A stretch of DNA of 64,000 bases from Klebsiella pneumoniae (lineage in GTDB: Bacteria > Pseudomonadota > Gammaproteobacteria > Steroidobacterales > Steroidobacteraceae): assembly GCA_945873095.1 (NCBI GenBank), contig CAMCBU010000005.1, positions 47,204 to 111,203 on the forward strand, written 5' to 3'. Positions within the stretch are counted from its first letter, which is position 1. Each line of letters opens with the position of its first letter. Under the pieces are notes generated by a model. The model did no database searches. It worked only from the letters and a program-made list of their open reading frames with translations, and had not been told where the DNA came from. Below are positions 17,786 to 26,689 of this stretch, piece by piece. The position numbers and the translations under genes were made by a program.

Positions 17786-18987
17786 TCGTCGTCGCCGTCC
17801 GCGCCTTCTTCGTTGCTTACAGGCTTGTTCTTACGCTCGGTGACAGCATCCCCGTCACGCAGCCGGCGGAGCGTTTTGGCAGGGCCGGTGATGACGCGGT
17901 CCTTGGCGGCGATACCGGAGTCGATGGCTTCCCAGCGATCGTCGGAGAGACCGGTGGTGATCGCTCGCTTGCGAGCTTTGCCTGCATCGTCAACCCAGAC
18001 AAATTTTTTGACGACGTTTTTCTCGGGCGTTTCGGTGACCACTGCCTCGACCGGCACCGACAACTGTTTGCGACCGTCGCCCAAAAAGATGATCGCGCGT
18101 GCGCTCATTCCGGATCGTAATTGCAGCGCACCTGGCGCCTCGATCGCGAGCGTGACCTTGTACGAACGGCCTTGACCTTCGACGGTGGGGGTCAGCGCAA
18201 TCCGTTCGACCTTGCCGGCGAGCGCCGTATCGGGATAGGCGGCGGCGAAGACGTCGGCGCGTTGACCGAGCGTGATCTTTGCGACATCCGCTTCGTCTAC
18301 TTTGACTTCCGCCTGGATCGCAGACACGTCGGCGATCTTCATCAACTGTGCACCCGCGAGTGAGGCGGTCGAGGGGATGGCGACCTCACCGGCTTTGATG
18401 GGCAACGAGACGATACGGCCGCTGATCGGGGCGCGGATTTCGGTTTTGGATCGCTGCTCGCGCGCATCGCTCAACACTGCGAGCGAGCGTTGCAACGCCT
18501 CCTCGGAGCTGCGTAGGTCGGCCTCGGCGACCACAAACTGGTTTCGGTCCTCATCAAGGCGGTTCTGATCGATGAGTTTGGCAGTGGCCAATTTTTGACT
18601 GCGCTCGTATTGCTGCTTGCGCAACGCGACGACCGCGCGCTGCCGGTCGATGTTGATCCGGTTCTGGCGAACACTCGCTTCCTCACGCGCAATGATGGCG
18701 TTGTAGGTTTCCGGGTCGAGTCGCAGCAACAACTGGCCCTCTTGTACGGTGTCACCTTCTTGTACGGCTATGCTGCGAACGCGCGCGGTCACCTCTGCCG
18801 TCAGGTTCACTTCAACCCGGTAGGCGAGTGTCCCGGAAGCCAGGATGCTCGGTTTCACTTCCTGTTCCGCCGCGACGATCACCTCGACCGGAGTACCGGA
18901 TTTTCCGGAGAAGCGCTTGACCGTCAGGGGAACTGCGATTGCAAGCACGATAAGTCCGGCTGCTAGCCAACGTTTGTCGAGTTTCAT
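17782..18987 (-). CDS. Periplasmic adaptor (membrane fusion protein), MacA/HlyD type
   Basis: MacA-like adaptor of 401 residues from the ATG at 18987 (an ATG five codons upstream is possible). One N-terminal membrane helix is followed by the lipoyl/barrel-sandwich halves ('[22 protein letters not shown]' and '[16 protein letters not shown]'), a coiled-coil hairpin between them, and a beta-barrel. It would link the permease to an outer membrane channel (TolC, not in this window). Acidic C-terminal tail. Four-bp overlap with the ATPase gene. Confidence 0.9.
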   Translation of the reverse strand: MKLDKRWLAAGLIVLAIAVPLTVKRFSGKSGTPVEVIVAAEQEVKPSILASGTLAYRVEVNLTAEVTARVRSIAVQEGDTVQEGQLLLRLDPETYNAIIAREEASVRQNRINIDRQRAVVALRKQQYERSQKLATAKLIDQNRLDEDRNQFVVAEADLRSSEEALQRSLAVLSDAREQRSKTEIRAPISGRIVSLPIKAGEVAIPSTASLAGAQLMKIADVSAIQAEVKVDEADVAKITLGQRADVFAAAYPDTALAGKVERIALTPTVEGQGRSYKVTLAIEAPGALQLRSGMSARAIIFLGDGRKQLSVPVEAVVTETPEKNVVKKFVWVDDAGKARKRAITTGLSDDRWEAIDSGIAAKDRVITGPAKTLRRLRDGDAVTERKNKPVSNEEGADGDDE

Positions 18988-19005
18988 TGATGTGATTTCC
19001 AAAGG

Positions 19006-19692
19006 TTAGGCGAGCAGCGCCTTGATGATCATGAAGCCGAAGATTCCGACGCTCGGTGCGGCGGCAACGACGAGCGGCGTGATCCAGCGTTCTGCCCGTG
19101 TCCATGATTTCCAGCCGAGCGCGCCGAGCCAAACGCTCCAGAAGGCGAGGAAGGTGAACGACGTCGCGAAGGATTTCCAGGGGCTATCGGCATCGAGCTG
19201 GATCAGAAGCGGATCGAGCGTCGTGATCGACAGGCTCTCGAGCGGCGTTTGTGGCTCCATGCCGATCGTCCCCACGATGATGAGGAGCGAGTTGAGCAGG
19301 GTCGGCATCGACGACCACGCGGCGAGGGCGAGACCCTGTTTGTAACTGATGGTCAGGGCGGTCAGCTTGCCCGCGAACCAGAAATAACCGCCATAGGCGA
19401 GCAGTATCAACGGCAGCACCACGCCGCTACTCAAGGTGGCGCTCCAAACGAGGAAACCACCATCGGTGGTCGAGTCTCGGATGCCTTTTAGTTGCGCCTC
19501 GGAGATGTCGGGGTTCGATTGCATGACGCTGCGCTCGAGGAACCACGCGGCATCGACCGCACTGAAATACAGAAACGTTCCGGCCATACTGGCGATGCCA
19601 AGCAGCACCATGGGCAGCAGCCAAGTCGGCTTCTCCTGGAGGCGTTGCAGCACCGGAGCGGGTTGCAGAAAGATATCGAGCAGGTCTTTCAC
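19006..19692 (-). CDS. YIP1-like membrane protein
   Basis: Inner-membrane protein of 228 residues with about five helices, resembling bacterial YIP1-family proteins ('IFLQPAPVLQRLQEKPTWLLPMVLLGIASM' at the N-terminus is typical). GTG start at 19692. It is the first gene of the minus-strand run ending in the ABC permease, 18 bp from the adaptor gene. Its job in the efflux operon is not known. Upstream lies a palindrome (19734-19757). Confidence 0.75.
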   Translation of the reverse strand: MKDLLDIFLQPAPVLQRLQEKPTWLLPMVLLGIASMAGTFLYFSAVDAAWFLERSVMQSNPDISEAQLKGIRDSTTDGGFLVWSATLSSGVVLPLILLAYGGYFWFAGKLTALTISYKQGLALAAWSSMPTLLNSLLIIVGTIGMEPQTPLESLSITTLDPLLIQLDADSPWKSFATSFTFLAFWSVWLGALGWKSWTRAERWITPLVVAAAPSVGIFGFMIIKALLA

Positions 19693-19733
19693 GGGCCGTA
19701 GGTCCTCGAGTATTCCACGCTGGTCTGGGGTTA

Positions 19734-19757
19734 GGTGTTATATTTGAATACAACACC
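19734..19757. promoter_or_regulatory. 24-bp near-perfect palindrome, candidate operator
   Basis: In the 144-bp divergent region between the YIP1/efflux operon (-) and the lipoprotein gene (+). Outer arms GGTGTT...AACACC, inner arms TATT...AATA, with only one mismatched pair in 12. The TA-rich centre and the divergent location fit the operator of a dimeric repressor, but no regulator gene is adjacent. The spacing of TGT and ACA halves here is N14, unlike the N12 PpsR sites. Confidence 0.45.
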
Positions 19758-19836
19758 ATAACGGATGCAAGGGGTTTCGGCTGGGGCGAACTTCGTCCGA
19801 GGTGGTCAGTCTGACGAACTATCGGAGGTACGGATC

Positions 19837-20247
19837 ATGAAAAAGTTCCTGTTCGCCCTGTTTTCGGCCGTCACGGTCAGCGCCTGTTCGTCCGGTTTGC
19901 TGAAGTCTGACGGACCGCGGCTCGACTACGTCAACTACGCGGGCGAACCGGTCAGCGACATCGTCGTCATGCGTGGTATCGACTCTTGGACGCCCGTGTC
20001 GCGCGATCAGCTCGTCATTTGGACGGGCATCAACGAGGCTTACCTGCTGCGCGTCTGGGATACCTGCCCGGATCTCACGTTCGCCAACTCGATTCGGGTG
20101 ACGCAGACCGGGTACACGATCAACAAGTTCGAGAAGGTGATCGCGGGACGGGATAGCTGCCCTATCCTCGAGATTCGACCCCTCGATGTGAAGCAGCTGA
20201 AGGCCGATCGCAAGGCCGCCAAGGACCGCGCTCAGCAGCAGCCCTGA
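19837..20247 (+). CDS. Small lipoprotein of unknown function
   Basis: Protein of 136 residues starting at the ATG 19837, preceded by a GGAGG box. A short signal peptide ends in a lipobox 'VSAC', then a soluble domain with three further cysteines (including 'WDTCPDL' and 'DSCPILEIRP') which may form a disulphide. C-terminus is charged. Resembles DUF6491-type periplasmic lipoproteins, but that is a tentative match from memory. Confidence 0.7.
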   Translation: MKKFLFALFSAVTVSACSSGLLKSDGPRLDYVNYAGEPVSDIVVMRGIDSWTPVSRDQLVIWTGINEAYLLRVWDTCPDLTFANSIRVTQTGYTINKFEKVIAGRDSCPILEIRPLDVKQLKADRKAAKDRAQQQP

Positions 20248-20276
20248 TTAGGTGACGATCAGGCGATAATGCCGGG

Positions 20277-21119
20277 GTGAATTCCGTTGCATTGACCGAC
20301 GTCGATTTACCAAACACCTTGGTTGCCGTCCGCGCTATCGCACGGTCTGCCGGTGAGGCCATCATCGAGGTGTACCGACGGCTCGAGCAGCCCGGCGCCG
20401 TCGCGATCGATCGTAAGGCAGACGCCTCGCCGCTCACCGAGGCCGATCTCGCCGCGCATCGCATCATCGTCGCCGGCTTGCAGTCGTTGACACCCGAGTG
20501 GCCGGTGCTGTCTGAGGAGGCAGCCGATGTGCCGCTGGCCGAGAGGCACGGCTGGTCACGCTTCTGGTTGGTCGACCCGCTCGATGGCACCAAAGAATTT
20601 CTCTCTCGTAACGGCGAGTTCACGGTCAATATCGCGCTCATCGACGAGCACCGTCCCGTGCTCGGGGTGGTGCATGTACCGGTCACCGGTGTCGATTATT
20701 TTGGTCTCGCAGCGGTGGGTGCGTGGAAAGCCACGACGTCGGCGGAGTCAGTGCGTATTCGCATCGCACCACGCTCACGGACGCCGATTCGGGTGGTTGG
20801 CAGTCGATCGCACGCGGATGCGCGGCTCGCTGCAGCCTTGCAAGCGCTCGGCCCGCACGAGCTGGTGAGCATGGGCAGTTCGTTGAAATTTTGCGTGCTC
20901 GCCGAGGGCGATGCGGATGTCTATCCGCGCATCGGTCCGACCTCGGAGTGGGATACGGCCGCGGCCCAGGCGATCGTGCAGGGCGCCGGGGGCGATGTGG
21001 TGCGGCTAGATGGCTCACCGCTCGAATACAACCGCGGTAGCGGCTGGTTGAATCCCGACTTCATCGCCATCGGCCCGCGTGATCACGACTGGGTGCGTCT
21101 CTTCAGCGGGGTATCGTGA
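20277..21119 (+). CDS. cysQ: 3'(2'),5'-bisphosphate nucleotidase CysQ
   Basis: Inositol-monophosphatase-superfamily enzyme of 280 residues that hydrolyses 3'-phosphoadenosine 5'-phosphate, a by-product of sulfate assimilation. Metal-binding motifs: 'LSEE' with the first Glu pair, 'WLVDPLDGTKEF', and 'SEWDTAAAQAIVQGAGG' near the C-terminus. The 'TKEF' variant and length separate CysQ from inositol phosphatases. GTG start at 20277. Followed closely by the gamma-carbonic anhydrase gene. Confidence 0.93.
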   Translation: MNSVALTDVDLPNTLVAVRAIARSAGEAIIEVYRRLEQPGAVAIDRKADASPLTEADLAAHRIIVAGLQSLTPEWPVLSEEAADVPLAERHGWSRFWLVDPLDGTKEFLSRNGEFTVNIALIDEHRPVLGVVHVPVTGVDYFGLAAVGAWKATTSAESVRIRIAPRSRTPIRVVGSRSHADARLAAALQALGPHELVSMGSSLKFCVLAEGDADVYPRIGPTSEWDTAAAQAIVQGAGGDVVRLDGSPLEYNRGSGWLNPDFIAIGPRDHDWVRLFSGVS

Positions 21120-21123
21120 CGCC

Positions 21124-21645
21124 ATGATCTATGAATTCGATGGCCATCGTCCCGACATCGCCGCAGGCGTGTATGTCGCACCGAGTGCCGATCTCATCGG
21201 GCGGGTGCGCCTCGCGCCGGGCGCTAGCGTCTGGTTTCATGTCGTGTTGCGCGGTGATACCGATTGGATCGAGATCGGCGAGAACAGCAACGTGCAAGAT
21301 GGCACCGTGATGCACACCGACCCCGGCGTGGTGATGCGCATCGGCGCCAACGTGACGATCGGACATCGTGCGTTCCTGCACGGTTGCACGGTCGGTGACG
21401 GCAGTCTCATCGCCAACGGTGCGATGGTGCTCGACCGAGCGGTGATCGGTCGCGATTGTGTCGTGGCGGCGGGCGCGCTGGTGCCGCCGGACAAGGTCAT
21501 CCCCGACGGCAGCGTCGTGATGGGTTCGCCCGGCAAAATCGTACGCGAGGTGGGTGAGCGCGAGCGTGCTTTGATCCGGCGTTCCGTCGAGAACTATCGC
21601 CATCGAGCCCAACGCTATCGGGTGGCTCTACACGTCTTGAGCTGA
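21124..21645 (+). CDS. Gamma-class carbonic anhydrase family protein
   Basis: Left-handed beta-helix protein of 173 residues. Hexapeptide repeats run through the chain and the three zinc-ligand histidines are present: His64 ('VMHTDPG'), His81 and His86 ('IGHRAFLHGCTVGDGSLI'). Members hydrate CO2 or serve unknown roles (YrdA/CaiE-like). ATG at 21124, 4 bp after the cysQ stop. Its 3' end overlaps the convergent hydrolase gene by 18 bp. Confidence 0.9.
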   Translation: MIYEFDGHRPDIAAGVYVAPSADLIGRVRLAPGASVWFHVVLRGDTDWIEIGENSNVQDGTVMHTDPGVVMRIGANVTIGHRAFLHGCTVGDGSLIANGAMVLDRAVIGRDCVVAAGALVPPDKVIPDGSVVMGSPGKIVREVGERERALIRRSVENYRHRAQRYRVALHVLS

Positions 21646-22668
21646 CGGCAACACCGCCTGCATGTGACGCAGAAAGTCCTGCATGTGTTGCAGCATGTTG
21701 AGGGTGTCGCGTGGCGCGAGCACATCGCCGGCGAGCACGTGGCTCGAGGGGTCCTCGCTGCGTGTCACCACGACGCGACGCTTGGTCGAGTTGCCGACCA
21801 CTCCAGCACCCAAGCGCTCGAACATGGCTTCGATCTGTGCGTGACTGACGACTCGATCGTTGGGCGAGTAGATCACGAGGGTCGGTGTCGTGACGAGCTC
21901 GAGATCGCTCGCTCGCACGTGATCGACCAGCGCCATCATCGGGATCAGTGCGCGCGATGGATATCGCCAGGTCCAAAACTTCGCGTGCTGTAAGTTGGCG
22001 GGACGCCATTGGAAAGTCGGTCCGATCACCAGCGCAGCGAGCTGTTGACCCCACGGTCCGGCGAGCCACTCGCTGCGCGGGTCGCGTGGGCCGAGATTCG
22101 GTGATACCAGCAACAGCGCCGCGAGCTTGGAAGCTTCCGCGCGCCGAGCAAGCCATAACGCCAGCGTGCCGCCGGTTGATGTGCCGATGATGACGACCCG
22201 TTCGCCGATCCGTTCACCAACCGCATAGGCTTCCAGTGTGTCAACGAGCCAGTCGCCGGCACTCGCTGCGGCCATGGCCTCACCGGGTTGGCCGTGGCCG
22301 CGCAAGCGGGTGTGGAACAGATTGGCACCGAGTGCGCGCGCGAGCCGTTCGGTCAGCGGCGAGATTTCTTGTCGCGTGGCTGAATAACCGTGGAGGTAGA
22401 CGATCGAGAGGGCTGTTTTACGGCGATCCTCATGTGCCCAAAAAATCCGCTTCTCCGTGCCCGGCGTGATCGGCCCGAGCGACGATGCACCGGCGCGACG
22501 CTCCGCATCGGCAAGCTGTGATTCGAGCGCGAGCGGGTTTTCCGCGAGTGTCGGCATGCCCCGCGGCTCGACGATCTCGTGCCGAGGGCCGAGTTGATAC
22601 GCGAGCCACACCACGAGGCAGAGCGACATCGTGATCGTGAGGAGTCGAGCGGGCAGCCGGCGTATCAT
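21628..22668 (-). CDS. Alpha/beta hydrolase, membrane-anchored
   Basis: Alpha/beta-fold hydrolase of 346 residues from ATG 22668. N-terminal hydrophobic anchor ('LLTITMSLCLVVWLAYQL'), then 'SIVYLHGYSATRQEI', nucleophile elbow 'IGTSTGG', late Asp in 'VIYSPNDRVVSHAQIE' and a catalytic His probably in 'PSSHVLAGD'. Resembles lysophospholipase or esterase types. Divergent from bchO with only 38 bp between starts. Not a photosynthesis gene; it marks the left boundary of the PGC. Confidence 0.82.
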   Translation of the reverse strand: MIRRLPARLLTITMSLCLVVWLAYQLGPRHEIVEPRGMPTLAENPLALESQLADAERRAGASSLGPITPGTEKRIFWAHEDRRKTALSIVYLHGYSATRQEISPLTERLARALGANLFHTRLRGHGQPGEAMAAASAGDWLVDTLEAYAVGERIGERVVIIGTSTGGTLALWLARRAEASKLAALLLVSPNLGPRDPRSEWLAGPWGQQLAALVIGPTFQWRPANLQHAKFWTWRYPSRALIPMMALVDHVRASDLELVTTPTLVIYSPNDRVVSHAQIEAMFERLGAGVVGNSTKRRVVVTRSEDPSSHVLAGDVLAPRDTLNMLQHMQDFLRHMQAVLPSAQDV

Positions 22669-22706
22669 GCGTTGCAAGTCTAGCGAAGCACCGGAGAAAC
22701 GGGCAG

Positions 22707-23612
22707 TTGAGCGCCGAAGTTTTGCGCGCACCGGATTGGCGGATCGAGGGTCGCGATTGGCCAAATCGCGACCGCAGTCGGTTTATCGACTCGGACGGTT
22801 TGCGTTGGCATGTTCAAAGACTCGGGTCGGGGCCCGCGTGCCTGCTCCTCCACGGCACGGGTGCTTCGACGCATTCCTTTCGTGATCTGCTGCCCTTGCT
22901 CGCCACCTCGTTCGACGTGATCGCCGTCGACTTGCCGGGTCATGGTTTCACATCGCGGCCCGTCGCTCTCGAGGGGTTATCGCTACTGGGTATGACGCGA
23001 TCGCTCGCGGCGTTGTTGCGGACACTGGTGGTGAGCCCGACGCTCGTCATCGGACACTCGGCGGGTGCGGCGATCGCCGCCCGACTCGTCTTGGATCGCG
23101 AGGTCGAACCGCGTTGTCTGATCAGCTTGAATGGTGCGTTGCTGCCGTTGTCGGGATTCAAGCACCCGGCATTCACGCCGCTCGTGCGCGCCGTCGTCAG
23201 CAGCCATTGGTTGCCGCGTTGGTTTGCCAAGCGGCTCGAGTCACCGCGTGAGGTCGATCGTTTGCTCGAGAGCACCGGCTCGCGGGTCGATGAGCGCGGG
23301 CGAGAGTGCTACCGCCGTCTCTCGCGTTGCCCGGGCCACACCGGCGCTGCGCTCGCCATGATGGGCGTTTGGGATCTGCGGCCGCTCGAGGTTGAACTCT
23401 CACGGCTAGCCGTGCCGTTGCATTTGCTCATCGGCGGACAGGATCGGATGATCCTGCCGGGTGAGGCCGTCAAAGTCAGGCAACTCGTGCCGTCGGCCAC
23501 CGTGGAACAGTGGCCGACTTTGGGGCACCTCGCCCACGAAGAAGATCCAGTCCGTTTGGCCGACTGGGTGCTTGCACGCGCGCGCGCCGACGGTATCGTC
23601 ATTCCATCCTGA
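22707..23612 (+). CDS. bchO: BchO, putative magnesium-chelatase accessory alpha/beta hydrolase
   Basis: Alpha/beta-fold protein of 301 residues encoded in bacteriochlorophyll clusters, usually beside bchI and bchD; role in Mg insertion inferred from that linkage in other purple bacteria. Start is TTG 22707 with a GGAG box 11 bp upstream; no better in-frame start exists before the conserved 'DWPNRDRSRFIDSDGLRWHV'. Typical BchO features are 'LLLHGTGASTHSFRDLLPLLA', 'DLPGHGFTSRP' and nucleophile 'GHSAG' (Ser118). Here bchI and bchD are absent and the next gene is crtI. This is the first gene of the PGC. Confidence 0.88.
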   Translation: MSAEVLRAPDWRIEGRDWPNRDRSRFIDSDGLRWHVQRLGSGPACLLLHGTGASTHSFRDLLPLLATSFDVIAVDLPGHGFTSRPVALEGLSLLGMTRSLAALLRTLVVSPTLVIGHSAGAAIAARLVLDREVEPRCLISLNGALLPLSGFKHPAFTPLVRAVVSSHWLPRWFAKRLESPREVDRLLESTGSRVDERGRECYRRLSRCPGHTGAALAMMGVWDLRPLEVELSRLAVPLHLLIGGQDRMILPGEAVKVRQLVPSATVEQWPTLGHLAHEEDPVRLADWVLARARADGIVIPS

Positions 23613-23640
23613 CACTAGTGGTTGTATCTTGGGCAGGACA
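23597..23640 (+). promoter_or_regulatory. Tandem PpsR/CrtJ-type sites upstream of crtI
   Basis: A TGT-N12-ACA palindrome at 23623-23640 preceded, exactly 8 bp away, by a degenerate CGT-N12-ACA at 23597-23614 that runs over the bchO stop. CrtJ/PpsR tetramers are known to bind paired TGT-N12-ACA sites 8 bp apart. Located 57 bp before the crtI start. Suggests aerobic repression of crtI by the PpsR encoded at 51.5 kb. Binding itself is inference. Confidence 0.6.
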
Positions 23641-23696
23641 GATACCTCGCAGCGGGCGGCGCTGCGGCAGGCGGATCACCTAGGGGAGCCTCGGTC

Positions 23697-25178
23697 ATGA
23701 GTCATGCGATCGTCATTGGCAGCGGCTTCGGCGGGCTCGCGGCAGCCATTCGGCTCGGCGCGCGCGGCTATCGCGTGACGGTGCTCGAGCGTCTCGACGG
23801 TCCGGGCGGGCGGGGCTACGTCTACCGCCAAGATGGCTACACCTTTGATGCCGGTCCGACCATCATCACCGCGCCCTATCTGTTTGAGGATCTGTGGCGT
23901 CTGTGCGGCAAGCGCCTCGCCGACGATGTCACCTTGCGGTCCATCGATCCGTTCTATGAAGTTCGTTTCGATGACGGTGACGTGTTCCGCTACACCTCGG
24001 ATCTTGCGCTGATGCGTGAGCAGGTGGCGCGTATCGAGCCACGTGACGTGGCGGCATTCGATCGGTTTCTCGCCCGCAGCCGCGACATCTATGAAGTCGC
24101 CTTCCGCGATTTGGCCGAGCAACCGTTCCATGAGATCGGCACGTTGTTGCGAGCGGCTCCCGACCTCCTTCGACTCGGTGGATATCGTTCGGTCTACAGC
24201 GAGGTCAGTCGCTTTTTCCGCAGTGACAAGTTGCGCACGCTGTTCAGCTTCCATCCGCTTTTGATCGGGGGCAATCCGTTTACGACCACCGCCTACTACT
24301 GCCTGATCGCGCACCTTGAGCGCAGCTATGGGGTGCACTACGCCGAAGGTGGCATGGGTGCTTTGGTGCGAGGTCTCGTCGGCTTGATCGAGGGGCAGGG
24401 TGGGCAGCTGCGTTACAACGCTCCGGTGGCGGAAATTCTCGTCAAGGCGGGTCGGGCTTGCGGTGTGAGACTCGAAAGCGGCGAGGTGATCGAAGCGGAG
24501 ATCGTGGTGTCGAATGCGGACGTGGCGACGACCTATGGAAAATTGTTGGGCTCCACACCACGGCGTCGTTGGACCGATGCAAAGCTCGCTCGCGCCGACT
24601 ATTCCATGAGTCTATTCGTCTGGTACTTCGGCACCCGTCGACGCTACGACGATGTCTATCACCACACCATGGTTTTGGGTGCTCGCTATCAAGAGCTATT
24701 GAAGGATATCTTTGAGCGCAAGCGGCTCGCCGAGGATTTCAGTTTGTATCTGCATCGTCCGAGCGCGAGTGATCTTAGTTTGGCGCCTCCCGGTTGCGAT
24801 TCGTTCTATGTCTTGGCGCCCGTGCCGCATCTGGATAGCGGCACGGACTGGCGGACGCAGGCCGAGCCGTACCGAGCGGCTGTGCAGCGCCGTTTGGAGT
24901 CGACGGTGCTGCCGGGACTCGGCGATGCATTGACCACCTCGCTGATGCTGACGCCACTGGATTTTCGCGACCGGCTGGCCTCGGCAAAAGGTGCGGCGTT
25001 CGCGATGGAGCCGAAGCTTTTTCAAAGCGCTTGGTTTCGGCCGCACAACCGCAGTGAGGAGCTCGAGGGCTTGTATCTCGTCGGTGCCGGGACACATCCG
25101 GGCGCGGGCCTCCCCGGTGTGGTGTCATCGGCGAACCTGCTCGACAAGATCGTGCCGGCGCCGTCTCCTTCCCGTTAG
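23697..25178 (+). CDS. crtI: Phytoene desaturase
   Basis: FAD-dependent carotenoid desaturase of 493 residues introducing the conjugated double bonds in phytoene to give neurosporene or lycopene. Dinucleotide-binding motif 'VIGSGFGGLAAAIRLGARGYRVTVLE' at the N-terminus; C-terminal carotenoid-desaturase signature 'LYLVGAGTHPGAGLPGVVSSANLLDKIV'. ATG at 23697 puts the flavin motif at residue 7; the frame extends further upstream, through the PpsR site, without a credible start. Converges on crtD with 11 bp between stops. Confidence 0.95.
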   Translation: MSHAIVIGSGFGGLAAAIRLGARGYRVTVLERLDGPGGRGYVYRQDGYTFDAGPTIITAPYLFEDLWRLCGKRLADDVTLRSIDPFYEVRFDDGDVFRYTSDLALMREQVARIEPRDVAAFDRFLARSRDIYEVAFRDLAEQPFHEIGTLLRAAPDLLRLGGYRSVYSEVSRFFRSDKLRTLFSFHPLLIGGNPFTTTAYYCLIAHLERSYGVHYAEGGMGALVRGLVGLIEGQGGQLRYNAPVAEILVKAGRACGVRLESGEVIEAEIVVSNADVATTYGKLLGSTPRRRWTDAKLARADYSMSLFVWYFGTRRRYDDVYHHTMVLGARYQELLKDIFERKRLAEDFSLYLHRPSASDLSLAPPGCDSFYVLAPVPHLDSGTDWRTQAEPYRAAVQRRLESTVLPGLGDALTTSLMLTPLDFRDRLASAKGAAFAMEPKLFQSAWFRPHNRSEELEGLYLVGAGTHPGAGLPGVVSSANLLDKIVPAPSPSR

Positions 25179-25189
25179 TCGGGGTGCCG

Positions 25190-26689
25190 TCAGTCAAGAT
25201 CGCGCAGCAGCGCGGCTGCGGCAAGTCGACCCGATAGCGTCGCCATCGGCACACCAGGACCGGGATGCGCGCTGCCGCCGGCTAGGTATAGCCCGCGCAG
25301 GCGAGTACGGGCATTCGGTCTCGCAAAGCTCGCGAAGGCGCCGTGGTTGGCCGAACCGTAGAGACTGCCGCCGGTGGCGGGGAACAATCGTTCAAAGTCC
25401 TGCGGACGGGTGACGACACAGTCGGCGCGATCTCGCGAGACGCAAAGGCCGCTCGCCGCGAGTTGGTCGAAGACGCGTTGCTGCAGTCGTTGCAGCTCGT
25501 CGTCGCTCACGCCGGCTCGATCTCCGTCTGCCGGTGCGTTGACGAGGATCAAGAGTCGCTCCCGCTCGCCCGTCTGCAGCGGCGCACTCGCTTCACCGCG
25601 ATCTTGGGCACACAGGTAGATGGTTGGTCGATCCGTGATGCGGCGCCGTTCAAAGATATCCGCGAACTCGCGTGGATAGTCATCGCCGAAGAAAACGTTG
25701 TGATGCGCGAGATCGAAGCCGCGGGTCGGAGCGTCGATACACCAGGTGACCGCCGAGAGCGCACGATCTGCGCGTGCACGGGTTTTGACGGCGCTGCGCA
25801 CCTCAGCGCCTAGCAGTCCGTCTGCGAGGGCTTGCGTATCGCCGTTGAAGATCACCGAGTCGGCCGGAATGAAGTCACCATCGTGCAGATGCACTCCGAT
25901 GATGCGGCCGTCGCGCACCGCAATGCGTTGGGCTCCATTGCCCAGACGCAGGTTGGCGCCGCAGTGCCTCGCGAGCGTCGCGAGGGCCTCGGCGACTCGC
26001 CGCATGCCGCCCTCGACCAACCACACCCCGCATTGCTCGACGTGCGCGATCAGCATCAAGGTGGCCGGCGCTTGTAAGGGCGACGAGCCGACGTAGGTCG
26101 AGTAGCGCGCGAACAGTTGTCGCAGTCTCGGGTCGCGAAAGTGGCTGCCAAGTGCCGCCCACAGGCTGAGCCAAGGCGGTGTTCGCCACATGGCGAGCAT
26201 GCCGGCGAAGCCGAGTTCGCGCATGAGGCCTGCGGCGCTCGGACGCGGCGCCATCATGAACGGTTCGCGCAGGCTCTCGTGCAAGGCGCCGGCACGATCC
26301 AGAAATTCACCAAAGCCGCTTGCCGCTTGCGCCCCGGCGAATTCGCCGATGGCCTGCTTCGAGCGCTGGGCGTTTGCGTGGAGATCGAGCACCCGGGCGC
26401 TGTGGCCCCAGGCGTGTCGGGCGAGTAAGTCGGCTGGTATCAAGTTCAGGTGATCGGTCAGTCGACTGCCCGCATCGGCGAACAAAGATTCGAAGATGTG
26501 ATGCAGGGTAAACACGGTCGGACCGGCATCGATGGGGCGACCGCGCGGAGCGAGACTGCGCAGCTTGCCACCGACCGTTGTGGCACGCTCGACCAGCGTG
26601 ACGGCGACACCGCGACGAGCGAGGTCGATGCTGGCCGCTAGGCCGCCAACGCCGGCTCCGATCACCACCGTGCGTCGGGACTCGCTCAA
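25190..26689 (-). CDS. crtD: Methoxyneurosporene/hydroxycarotenoid 3,4-desaturase
   Basis: CrtI-family desaturase of about 499 residues, assigned CrtD because it is the second desaturase of the cluster. It acts on hydroxylated or methoxylated intermediates in the spirilloxanthin/spheroidene route. FAD motif 'VVIGAGVGGLAASIDLARRGVAVTLVE', C-terminal 'LYLAGGSAHPGPGVPMATLSGRLAAAALL'. Start inferred as TTG 26689, overlapping the stop of the upstream membrane-protein gene (TTGA); this puts the flavin motif 7 residues in, as usual. A longer frame opens at 26770 but would add 27 non-conserved residues. Confidence 0.9.
   Translation of the reverse strand: MSESRRTVVIGAGVGGLAASIDLARRGVAVTLVERATTVGGKLRSLAPRGRPIDAGPTVFTLHHIFESLFADAGSRLTDHLNLIPADLLARHAWGHSARVLDLHANAQRSKQAIGEFAGAQAASGFGEFLDRAGALHESLREPFMMAPRPSAAGLMRELGFAGMLAMWRTPPWLSLWAALGSHFRDPRLRQLFARYSTYVGSSPLQAPATLMLIAHVEQCGVWLVEGGMRRVAEALATLARHCGANLRLGNGAQRIAVRDGRIIGVHLHDGDFIPADSVIFNGDTQALADGLLGAEVRSAVKTRARADRALSAVTWCIDAPTRGFDLAHHNVFFGDDYPREFADIFERRRITDRPTIYLCAQDRGEASAPLQTGERERLLILVNAPADGDRAGVSDDELQRLQQRVFDQLAASGLCVSRDRADCVVTRPQDFERLFPATGGSLYGSANHGAFASFARPNARTRLRGLYLAGGSAHPGPGVPMATLSGRLAAAALLRDLD

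Noticed and set aside
19736..19755. TGT...ACA inside the 19.7-kb palindrome as a PpsR site
   Set aside because: The spacer is 14 bp and the genes nearby are not photosynthesis genes; kept only as an unrelated palindrome.
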